A stretch of 28,987 bases of DNA from an uncultured Ruthenibacterium sp. (GTDB taxonomy: Bacteria; Bacillota; Clostridia; Oscillospirales; Ruminococcaceae). The translations under genes and the position numbers were made by a program. The stretch lies in contig CAJUMH010000033.1 in NCBI GenBank assembly GCA_910587145.1, positions 1 through 28,987 on the forward strand, given 5' to 3'. Positions within the stretch are counted from its first letter, which is position 1, and each line of letters starts with the position of its first letter. Shown here piece by piece: positions 7,960-14,605 of this stretch. The notes beneath the pieces were generated by a model. The model ran no database searches. It was not told where the DNA came from and worked only from the letters and a program-made list of their open reading frames with translations.

Positions 7960-8069
7960 TTCTCAGGGAAAGGGAACAGCCGCCGGATTAGAGGCGGCAA
8001 AAGGCGGCGCAAAGCGCCGCGGCCGCGATCCGAAGCCGGATCGAAATTTTCATAGAGGAGTGTTTGAAT
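7960..8069 (+). other. Structured 5' leader of the 32-residue gene
   Basis: A leader of about 110 bases with three consecutive predicted hairpins: GCCGCC...GGCGGC (about 7980-7999), GGCGGCGC AAA GCGCCGC (about 8003-8020) and GATCCG AAGC CGGATC (about 8028-8043). It then ends in an unstructured AT-rich stretch with the ribosome site. No known riboswitch class is recognised. Confidence 0.5.
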
Positions 8070-8168
8070 ATGAAAAAGAATTTCTGGAAGAATCTTGTCC
8101 ACGCCTGCGCGCTGTGCGGCAGCACCCTGTGCGACGATGCTTCGTACCTGCGTTACATCAAGTACTAA
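8070..8168 (+). CDS. Uncharacterised 32-residue cysteine-containing microprotein
   Basis: A 32-codon gene with complete expression signals: a near-consensus promoter at 7924-7952, GAGGAG about 9 bases before the ATG, a TAA stop, and a large hairpin at 8181-8224. The peptide starts MKKNFWKN and ends SYLRYIKY. It has a basic, amphipathic N-terminal part, three cysteines (13, 16 and 21, the first two as CALC), a short acidic turn (DD at 22-23) and an aromatic, basic C-terminus with three tyrosines. There is no long enough hydrophobic run for a clear membrane helix. I do not recognise the family. It could be a regulatory or signalling peptide, a metal- or thiol-binding microprotein, or the coding part of a dual-function RNA. 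The coding call rests on the signals and ordinary codon use. Confidence 0.72.
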   Translation: MKKNFWKNLVHACALCGSTLCDDASYLRYIKY

Positions 8169-8180
8169 GAGAAGATTCCA

Positions 8181-8224
8181 AAAGGGCAGGGCCGCCGTGG
8201 TTTTTCACGGCGGCCCTGCCCTTT
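8181..8224 (+). terminator. 19-bp perfect hairpin between convergent units
   Basis: AAAGGGCAGGGCCGCCGTG (8181-8199) is fully complementary to 8206-8224 with a GTTTTT loop. The T-run on the plus side is short (TTTCCC); on the minus side TTTT follows. It probably ends both the microprotein transcript and the leftward kinase-like gene. Confidence 0.75.
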
Positions 8225-8402
8225 CCCGTGTTCAGCTGTTTTTGCCGCTTTGTTCCGGGTCTGTCGGGGGCAGTGTGCAGGGGGCCTGCATACGCCCCGC
8301 CTTTATTGATGCACCCCATGCGTCTGTAAAAGTATCTTTCTGATTCTGCCGCCACAGTACGGAAGTATTGTTTCAATCAACCGTGCCGGGGCTTGGGGTG
8401 AT

Positions 8403-9443
8403 TTACAGCGGCAGATCGCACACGGGCGCCAATTGCACATACAGCGGGCTGAAGCGGTCGGCGATATAATCCGGCGGCAGGGGCGGCGTTTTCCGCGTGC
8501 TCAACGGGCCTGCCGTGCCCTGCATGCGTTTCGCGTTTACTGCGTGTGCCGGGATTGCCCCGCCCGGCGCACACAGCGGCAGGCACAGGGTAAAGCGCGC
8601 GCCGCATCCCGGCGCGCTTTCCGTAAGCAGCTGCCCGCCAAAGGCGGCCGCATACTGCCGCACCACGGCGAGCCCCAGCCCCTCCTCTTTTTTGGGGGGC
8701 ACCGCGCGGGCCGCACCGTCTTCCGCGGCCTCTTCTCCCATACTATATACCGGATCCTGCCTCTCAGCTTCTATGCTGTCGCTCGCGCCGTTTTCTGCGC
8801 CATATTTTGCGCAGTCCTTCATGCCGCCCCCGATGCTGCCTTTTGCGCCATATTCCCCGCCGTATCCGTCGCCGCTGTCCGCCACGGTTAAAAGCAGCAT
8901 CGCGCCGCATTTTTGCGCCCGCACGGATATGGCGGGCCGCTCGCCGCCGTACTGCACGGCGTTGGCCAGCAGATTGCCCAGCGCCGCCGCAAACAGGCGC
9001 GCGCAGCCCGGCGACCACAGCGGCTCGCGCGGCCACGCCTGCCGGAATACCGCCGTGCGGCACACGCCTGCCGCCCCGTTCACATAGGCTGCGGCCAGCG
9101 CGGTAACGCAAATGGGCGTGGCTTTAACCGCGCCGGCGGCCAGCGACGCGCAGGCGGCCATGTTTTCGGCGATGCGCAGCACCCGGTAGGCGGCGCGGGC
9201 CATGCCGTCCAGCGCCGTCTCCCCGCCGGCCGGCCCTCCGGCCGCGGCCTTTCGCGCCGCGGGCAGCAGCGCCAGCAGCTCGGTTGTTTCTTCCCGCAGA
9301 CGGGCGGCCAGTCGGCAATTGTCCGGCATGCCGCCTGTCTGTTTTTCCCTTGCCCCGGCTTCGGCCCGTTTTTTGTCCGCTCCGGCGTCTGCCCTCGGGA
9401 GCCGCGGCCCTTTGCCCCGCCGCTCGTCCGGTGTGGCATTCAT
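8403..9443 (-). CDS. Orphan histidine-kinase-like ATPase (HATPase_c), lacking a visible phospho-acceptor histidine
   Basis: A soluble 346-residue protein. The GHKL ATP-binding fold is clear: N-box LGNLLANAVQYGG (residues 156-167), G1 box DSGDGYGG (189-196), G2 box EEGLGLAVV (253-261) and a closing GARFTLCLPL strand (281-290). Two helical segments before it (about 44-65 and 78-105) resemble a dimerisation region, but no histidine sits in the usual H-box position. About 57 low-complexity, Gly/Ala-rich residues (195-252) are inserted between G1 and G2 where a short ATP-lid is normal. The C-terminal tail ends in YIADRFSPLYVQLAP. AGGAGG precedes the ATG at 9443. There is no response regulator or membrane sensor nearby, so it may be an anti-sigma/partner-switch-type kinase or a divergent sensor. 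Confidence 0.78.
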   Translation of the reverse strand: MNATPDERRGKGPRLPRADAGADKKRAEAGAREKQTGGMPDNCRLAARLREETTELLALLPAARKAAAGGPAGGETALDGMARAAYRVLRIAENMAACASLAAGAVKATPICVTALAAAYVNGAAGVCRTAVFRQAWPREPLWSPGCARLFAAALGNLLANAVQYGGERPAISVRAQKCGAMLLLTVADSGDGYGGEYGAKGSIGGGMKDCAKYGAENGASDSIEAERQDPVYSMGEEAAEDGAARAVPPKKEEGLGLAVVRQYAAAFGGQLLTESAPGCGARFTLCLPLCAPGGAIPAHAVNAKRMQGTAGPLSTRKTPPLPPDYIADRFSPLYVQLAPVCDLPL

Positions 9444-9621
9444 CCGCCTTTCCTCCTTTTTTTGCGCCGTTTGCCCGGTTTACAGCCCCTTTGGTACACT
9501 TTTTCGGGCGGCGCGCAAAGTCAAACTGCACATAGTGTACGAATTTTCCGCCCCGCTATGTATGGATTGTTACAAAAGTGTGTTTTCCCGCCGTTTTTAG
9601 CGTTAAAGTTTTATCAAACTA

Positions 9622-9650
9622 TTGCAGTCGGCAAATTTTTGGGGTAAAAT
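9622..9650 (+). promoter_or_regulatory. Sigma-A-type promoter of gap
   Basis: TTGCAG (9622-9627), 17 bases, TAAAAT (9645-9650), in an AT-rich patch. The predicted transcript starts near 9657, leaving a leader of about 150 bases. Confidence 0.75.
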
Positions 9651-9661
9651 AAGGATATATA

Positions 9662-9786
9662 CAGGCATCATTCACAGTGCGCATCGGGCGAGGCCGCCGG
9701 AACGGCTTTCCCAAAGCCTTGGCGCGAAGCGGAGCCGCAAGGCGGTTCTCCCAAGCCCTTGATGCGCCCGAAAAAACGCATGCCTG
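9662..9786 (+). other. Highly structured 5' leader RNA of gap
   Basis: The leader closes on itself with nested helices: CAGGCAT (9662-9668) with ATGCCTG (9780-9786), GCGCATC (9679-9685) with GATGCGC (9761-9767), GGGC (9686-9689) with GCCC (9755-9758), and CCGCC (9694-9698) with GGCGG (9741-9745). Inside, GGCTTT CCC AAAGCC forms a terminal hairpin (about 9704-9718). The ribosome site (GAAGGAGG at 9791-9798) lies just outside the closing helix. I recognise no known riboswitch or protein-binding leader. Confidence 0.55.
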
Positions 9787-9808
9787 AATAGAAGGAGGAT
9801 GTACTATT

Positions 9809-10822
9809 ATGGCAGTAAAAGTTGCGATCAATGGTTTTGGCCGGATCGGCCGTCTGGCGTTCCGTCAGATGTTCGGCGCGGAAGGCTACGAGATCGTCGC
9901 GATCAACGACCTCACCAGCCCGAAGATGCTGGCGCACCTGCTGAAATATGACACCGCGCAGGGCCGTTACGAGGGCCACACCGTTGAATCCGATGAAACT
10001 TCCATCACCGTCGATGGCAAGAGGATCGAGATCCTGGCCGAAAAGGATCCGAAAAACCTGCCCTGGGCAAAGATCGGCGTAGACGTTGTGCTGGAGTGCA
10101 CGGGCTTCTTCGCCTCTAAAGAGAAATCGCAGGCGCACATCGACGCCGGCGCCCGCAAGGTCGTCATCTCCGCTCCGGCCGGCAACGATCTGCCCACCAT
10201 CGTTTACAGCGTAAACGAAAAGACGCTGAAGGCGGACGATACGATCATTTCCGCCGCTTCCTGCACCACCAACTGCCTGGCCCCGATGGCGAAGGCACTG
10301 AACGATGCGTTCCCCATCGCCAGCGGCATTATGACGACCGTTCACGCCTACACCGGCGACCAAATGATCCTCGACGGCCCGCACCGCAAGGGCGATCTGC
10401 GCCGTGCCCGTGCCGGCGCCGCGAACATTGTGCCCAACAGCACCGGCGCCGCGAAGGCCATCGGCCTCGTGATCCCCGAGCTGAACGGCAAGCTCATCGG
10501 CTCGGCCCAGCGCGTGCCTGTTCCCACCGGCTCCACCACGATTCTTGTGGCCGTTGTAAAGGGCAAGGACGTGACAAAGGAGGCCATCAACGCCGCGATG
10601 AAGGCCGCCGCCTCCGAGAGCTTCGGCTACAACGAGGATCCGATCGTTTCCTCCGACGTGATCGGCATCCGCTACGGCAGCCTGTTCGACGCCACCCAGA
10701 CCATGGTGACAAAGCTGGACGACGATACATGGCAGGTACAGGTCGTATCCTGGTACGACAACGAGAACAGCTACACCAGCCAGATGGTGCGCACCATCAA
10801 GTATTTCGCCGAGCTGGCGTAA
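9809..10822 (+). CDS. gap: Glyceraldehyde-3-phosphate dehydrogenase, type I (NAD-dependent)
   Basis: The glycolytic enzyme that oxidises glyceraldehyde-3-phosphate with NAD and phosphate to 1,3-bisphosphoglycerate in the cytoplasm. The 337-residue length is standard. The Rossmann motif NGFGRIGRLAFR is at residues 8-19, and an Asp in AINDLTS at the end of the second strand suggests NAD preference. The catalytic cysteine is Cys152 in SAASCTTNCLAP, with its partner His179 in TTVHAYTGDQ. GAAGGAGG precedes the ATG. The gene stands alone; pgk and tpi are not adjacent. It has its own promoter, a long structured leader and a terminator at 10855-10890, so leader-level control is possible. Confidence 0.98.
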   Translation: MAVKVAINGFGRIGRLAFRQMFGAEGYEIVAINDLTSPKMLAHLLKYDTAQGRYEGHTVESDETSITVDGKRIEILAEKDPKNLPWAKIGVDVVLECTGFFASKEKSQAHIDAGARKVVISAPAGNDLPTIVYSVNEKTLKADDTIISAASCTTNCLAPMAKALNDAFPIASGIMTTVHAYTGDQMILDGPHRKGDLRRARAGAANIVPNSTGAAKAIGLVIPELNGKLIGSAQRVPVPTGSTTILVAVVKGKDVTKEAINAAMKAAASESFGYNEDPIVSSDVIGIRYGSLFDATQTMVTKLDDDTWQVQVVSWYDNENSYTSQMVRTIKYFAELA

Positions 10823-10854
10823 ATGCTTTTTGCCGCCGCAGAAAAGGCACAGCG

Positions 10855-10890
10855 ACCGCGTCTTCCCCTTTGGGGAGGGCGCGGTTTTTT
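10855..10890 (+). terminator. Intrinsic terminator of gap
   Basis: ACCGCG (10855-10860) pairs with CGCGGT (10880-10885), with an inner TCCCC TTT GGGGA hairpin, followed by six Ts. Confidence 0.85.
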
Positions 10891-11047
10891 GCGCGGCGCA
10901 GCGGCAGGGCGCCGCCGCGCATCGTCCGCGCTCCGCTCCCCTTCGCGGGCGTCCCCTGCAGGATTTGGACGGCGGCGCATATTTTGCCGCTGTTTGCCGT
11001 ATCCATAAAAGGAACGCAAACTTGAAGGGGCAAAAGGGGGCGCTGCA

Positions 11048-12625
11048 ATGGCGCGGCAGAGCTATTTGAAAAACGCGGCCATTTTAACGGCCACGGGCCT
11101 TGTGCTGCGCGCGGCCGGCATGTTCTTTCGCATCTATCTGGCCGCGCGCATCGGCGCACAGGGCATGGGCCTGTATCAGCTGATCTATACCGTGTACAAC
11201 ATGGCCGTCACCGTGGCCACGGCCGGGCTTTCCGTGGCGGCCACGCGTCTTTCGGCGCAGCTTTTGGCCTCCAAAGACCCGGCCAACGTGCGCGCCGCCA
11301 TGCGCTGCACCCTCGCGCTGGGCCTTGCGCTGGGCCTTGCCGCCGCCGCGCTGCTGTTCGCGGGTGCGGGCCTTGCCGCCAAATGGTGGCTTGCGGACGC
11401 GCGCGCCGCGCTTTCGCTGCGGGTGCTTGCGCCCAGCCTGCCGTTTATGTCCGTTTCGGCGTGCCTTCGCGGCTTTTTTATGGCGCGCCGCAAGGTGGGG
11501 CCGAATTCCCGCGCGCAGATCTTTGAACAGATCGTACGCATCGGTGTGGTGGCCGCCTGTATCGACGCCGCGCTGCCGTATGGCCCGGAGCGGGCCTGCG
11601 CGGCCGTCATGCTCGGCAGCACCGTCAGTGAGGCCTTGAGCTGGCTCTATATGGAATGGTGCTACCGGCGCGAGCTGCGCGATGTGCCGCGCAGCGCGGC
11701 GCACCCGGAGCAGGGGCTTTTGGGCCAGCTCTGGGCCATCATCGCGCCCATTGCGGCAAACCAGTATCTTACGGGGCTTTTGCGCACAATCGAAAACGTG
11801 ATGGTGCCCGGCTGCCTTGCGCTGTTTACACAGAACCGCGAGGCGGCGCTAAGCCAATACGGCGCGCTGAAGGGCATGGCCATGCCGGTGATCTTTTTTC
11901 CGTTCTCGTTCCTGGCAACCATCTCGACGCTGCTGCTGCCCGAGATTACCGAAGCGCATACGCAGGGCCGCCGCGAGGTGCTGGAGCGGCTTATCAGCCG
12001 CGTGATGCTGGTGACGCTGGTGCTCTCCATCCTTGCGGGCGGGCTGTTCACACAGTTCGCAAAAGAGATCGGCCTTATCCTGTACCAGAGCGCGGAGGTG
12101 GGGTTTTATCTTTCCGTCCTCGGCCCGCTGATGCCGTTTATGTATCTGGAAAGCATGGTGGACGGCATCCTGAAGGGGCTGGGGGAGCAGCTTTCCTCGT
12201 TCCGATACGCGGCGCTGGATTCCGTGGTGCGCATCGCGCTCATTTACCTGCTGCTGCCGCGCCTTGGCATGAAAGGCTTTTTGTATGTGATGCTGGTGAG
12301 CAATCTGCTGACGAGCCTTTTGAACCTGAACCGGCTTTTATCCGTAACCGGGATCCGCATCCGCTGGATGCGCTGGGTGATAAAGCCCCTGTTCTCGTTC
12401 CTCTGCGCGGGCGCGGCCTGCCGCTTTGTGCTGATGCCGTTTGCCGAGCGGGCCGGCCTGCTGCTGCCGGTGTGGACGGTTCTGGGCGCATCGTTTACGG
12501 CCGCCGTCTACGCGCTGTTTATCTGGCTTACCGGCTGCGCGGCCCCGGCGGATTTTTTCTCAAAACGGCCGCGCGGGCCCGGCAAACCGTGCAGCGCCTC
12601 CGCGCCCAAGGCAAAAGCCGATTAA
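11048..12625 (+). CDS. SpoVB/MurJ-like polysaccharide (lipid-linked) flippase of the MOP superfamily
   Basis: A 525-residue polytopic membrane protein with about 14 hydrophobic segments. It belongs to the oligosaccharidyl-lipid/polysaccharide flippase group that includes stage V sporulation protein B and MurJ. Characteristic stretches are RIYLAARIGAQGMGLYQL (about residues 28-45), FFPFSFLATISTLLLPEITEAH (about 282-303) and YLESMVDGILKGLGEQ (about 363-378). GGGGG lies at 11036-11040 before the ATG at 11048. A GCATATT at 10978-10984 matches a sigma-E -35 element, but I find only a weak -10 behind it, so sporulation control is unproven. The gene ends at a strong convergent terminator. A spore-cortex role is one option; general peptidoglycan precursor export is the other. 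Confidence 0.87.
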   Translation: MARQSYLKNAAILTATGLVLRAAGMFFRIYLAARIGAQGMGLYQLIYTVYNMAVTVATAGLSVAATRLSAQLLASKDPANVRAAMRCTLALGLALGLAAAALLFAGAGLAAKWWLADARAALSLRVLAPSLPFMSVSACLRGFFMARRKVGPNSRAQIFEQIVRIGVVAACIDAALPYGPERACAAVMLGSTVSEALSWLYMEWCYRRELRDVPRSAAHPEQGLLGQLWAIIAPIAANQYLTGLLRTIENVMVPGCLALFTQNREAALSQYGALKGMAMPVIFFPFSFLATISTLLLPEITEAHTQGRREVLERLISRVMLVTLVLSILAGGLFTQFAKEIGLILYQSAEVGFYLSVLGPLMPFMYLESMVDGILKGLGEQLSSFRYAALDSVVRIALIYLLLPRLGMKGFLYVMLVSNLLTSLLNLNRLLSVTGIRIRWMRWVIKPLFSFLCAGAACRFVLMPFAERAGLLLPVWTVLGASFTAAVYALFIWLTGCAAPADFFSKRPRGPGKPCSASAPKAKAD

Positions 12626-12640
12626 CGCGGCGTCCCACTC

Positions 12641-12690
12641 AAAAAGCCGCACGGGCTTTCCCCAAAGCGGGGGCCCGTGCGGCTTTTTTT
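12641..12690 (+). terminator. Bidirectional intrinsic terminator between the flippase and the hydrogenase operon
   Basis: GCCGCACGGGC (12646-12656) pairs with GCCCGTGCGGC (12673-12683), with AAAAA before and TTTTTTT after, so it can serve both converging transcripts. Confidence 0.92.
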
Positions 12691-12839
12691 GAATTGCTCC
12701 GGCAGCGCCTGCACCTTGCAAAAGGGGCGGCGCCGACAGCATGCTCTGTTTGTCTATCCTTGTTTACCTATCCCGGATACCGGCAGATTCCGCAGGCCAT
12801 TCTGTCTGTTCTGATCGGTGGTTTTTTGCAGCGAACGCA
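12691..12839. other. Convergent intergenic spacer
   Basis: About 150 bases between the shared terminator and the 3' end of hydA. No supported gene. Confidence 0.5.
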
Positions 12840-14588
12840 TCAATACAGCTTCTCGCGTGCCGTATAGTGCGTATGCAGAATGTGATGGGCTTTTTCGCCG
12901 CCCGGCTCGCCAAGATACTCGGCGTACACCTTTTTCAGCAGCGGGTTCTCATGGCTCTTGCGCACGGCCTTGCCGGCGTCCTCACCATACAGCGCGGCGG
13001 CGCGCAGCGCCTTCAGATCGGTAAAGTTGCGCACGCTCGCGGGCTGTGTGGGCTGGCCGCCGCCGTTCACGCAGCCGCCCGGGCAGGCCATAAACTCGAT
13101 AAAATCGTAGTGCTTTTCGCCGCTTTGCACGGCCTTCAGCACCGCGTCGCAATTGGTAAGGCCGCTGGCGACGCACACGTTCAGATGCAGGCCGCCAACA
13201 TCGTAGCTGGCCTCTTTGATGCCCTGTGTGCCGCGCACCTCACGGTAATCCACGGCCCCCATGTTCTCGCCCGTTACAAGCTCCACGGCCGTGCGCAGCG
13301 CGGCCTCCATTACGCCGCCCGTTGCGCCGAAGATTGTGGCCGCGCCGGTGCTCTCGCCCAGCGCCGGGTCGAACTCCTCGTCCGGCAGCTCGGCAAAGCG
13401 GATGCCCGCGCGCTCAATCATGCGGCCCAGCTCGCGCGTGGTGATCGAAAGATCCACGTCGGGAATGCCGCCGCCCGCCGCGCTCATCCCCTCGCGGCCG
13501 ATCTCGAATTTCTTCGCGGTGCAGGGCATTACGGAAACGCACACGATATTGTGCGGGTCGATGCCCATTTTTTCGGCATAATAGGTTTTCGTCAGCGCGC
13601 CGAACATCTGCTGCGGCGATTTGCAGCTGGAAAGGTTCGGGATCATATCGGGATAATATGTCTCGCAGAACTTCACCCAGCCGGGGCTGCAGCTGGTGAT
13701 GAGCGGCAGCGCACCGCCGTTCTTCACGCGATGGACAAACTCGGTGGCCTCCTCCATGATGGTGAAGTCGGCGGCGGTGTCGGTATCGAACACGCCGTCA
13801 AAGCCCAGGCGGCGCAGCGCGGCAACCATCTTGCCCTCCACGTTCGTGCCAATGGGCATGCCGAAGCACTCGCCCAGCGTGGCGCGCACACTGGGCGCGG
13901 GCTGCACCACAACGTGCTTTTCGGGGTCGTTCAGCGCGGCCCACACCTTGGCGGTATCGTCCTTTTCCGTCAGCGCGCCGGTGGGGCATACGGTAATGCA
14001 CTGCCCGCACGAAACGCACGGCGAATCGGCCAGCTTTGCCTCGAACGCGCAGCCGATATGCGTGGAAAAGCCGCGCTCGCTGGCGCCGATGACGCCTACG
14101 GCCTGATTGGCCCGGCAGGCCGCCACGCAGCGGCGGCACAGAATGCACTTGTTGTTGTCACGGATCATGTGCGGCGCGGAATCGTCGATCGCGTACTGCT
14201 CGCGCGCGCCCGCAAAGCGCTTGCCGTTTACACCGTAGTCGCGGCACAGTTTTTGCAGCTCGCAGTCGGTGCTGCGCACGCAGGAAAGGCAGTTCTGATC
14301 GTGCGTGGAAAGCAGCAGCTCCAGATTGGTGCGGCGGGCCGCCTGCACCTTTTCGCTGTTGGTAACGATCTCCATCCCGTCGCTCACGGGGTATACGCAC
14401 GCTGTCACCAGGCTGCGCGCGCCCTTTACCTCCACCACGCAGATGCGGCATGCGCCGATTTCGTTGATCTCCTTTAAATAGCACAGCGTCGGGATCTCGA
14501 CGCCCACACTGTGGGCCGCTTCCAGAATGGTAGAGCCGGCAGCGACCTCATACGATACGTTGTTGATCTTGATCTGTACGGTTTCCAT
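12840..14588 (-). CDS. hydA: NADH-linked [FeFe] hydrogenase catalytic subunit (HydA/HndD type)
   Basis: The hydrogen-producing or -consuming subunit carrying the H-cluster; cytoplasmic, 582 residues. From the N-terminus it has: a [2Fe-2S] domain (Cys36, 47, 50, 64); a His-Cys3 [4Fe-4S] site (His96, Cys100, 103, 109); two [4Fe-4S] ferredoxin motifs (148-158 and 191-201); an H-domain with L1 TSCSPGW (298-304), L2 MPCTAKKFE (354-362) and L3 FMACPGGCVNGGGQP (499-513); and a C-terminal small-subunit-like segment ending HYTAREKLY. L1 has Ser301 where the textbook motif has a second Cys. I recall the same variant in NAD(P)-linked HndD-type enzymes, so it is noted, not treated as damage. GAGGGGGAG precedes the ATG. 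It is the last gene of the operon; maturases HydE/F/G are not in the window. Confidence 0.95.
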   Translation of the reverse strand: METVQIKINNVSYEVAAGSTILEAAHSVGVEIPTLCYLKEINEIGACRICVVEVKGARSLVTACVYPVSDGMEIVTNSEKVQAARRTNLELLLSTHDQNCLSCVRSTDCELQKLCRDYGVNGKRFAGAREQYAIDDSAPHMIRDNNKCILCRRCVAACRANQAVGVIGASERGFSTHIGCAFEAKLADSPCVSCGQCITVCPTGALTEKDDTAKVWAALNDPEKHVVVQPAPSVRATLGECFGMPIGTNVEGKMVAALRRLGFDGVFDTDTAADFTIMEEATEFVHRVKNGGALPLITSCSPGWVKFCETYYPDMIPNLSSCKSPQQMFGALTKTYYAEKMGIDPHNIVCVSVMPCTAKKFEIGREGMSAAGGGIPDVDLSITTRELGRMIERAGIRFAELPDEEFDPALGESTGAATIFGATGGVMEAALRTAVELVTGENMGAVDYREVRGTQGIKEASYDVGGLHLNVCVASGLTNCDAVLKAVQSGEKHYDFIEFMACPGGCVNGGGQPTQPASVRNFTDLKALRAAALYGEDAGKAVRKSHENPLLKKVYAEYLGEPGGEKAHHILHTHYTAREKLY

Positions 14589-14605
14589 CGTTCTCGCTCC
14601 CCCTC

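Noticed and set aside
9494..9540. GTACACT ... AGTGTAC inverted repeat upstream of the kinase-like gene as an operator
   Set aside because: Seven-base arms 33 bases apart are easily due to chance, and no consistent promoter aligns with them.
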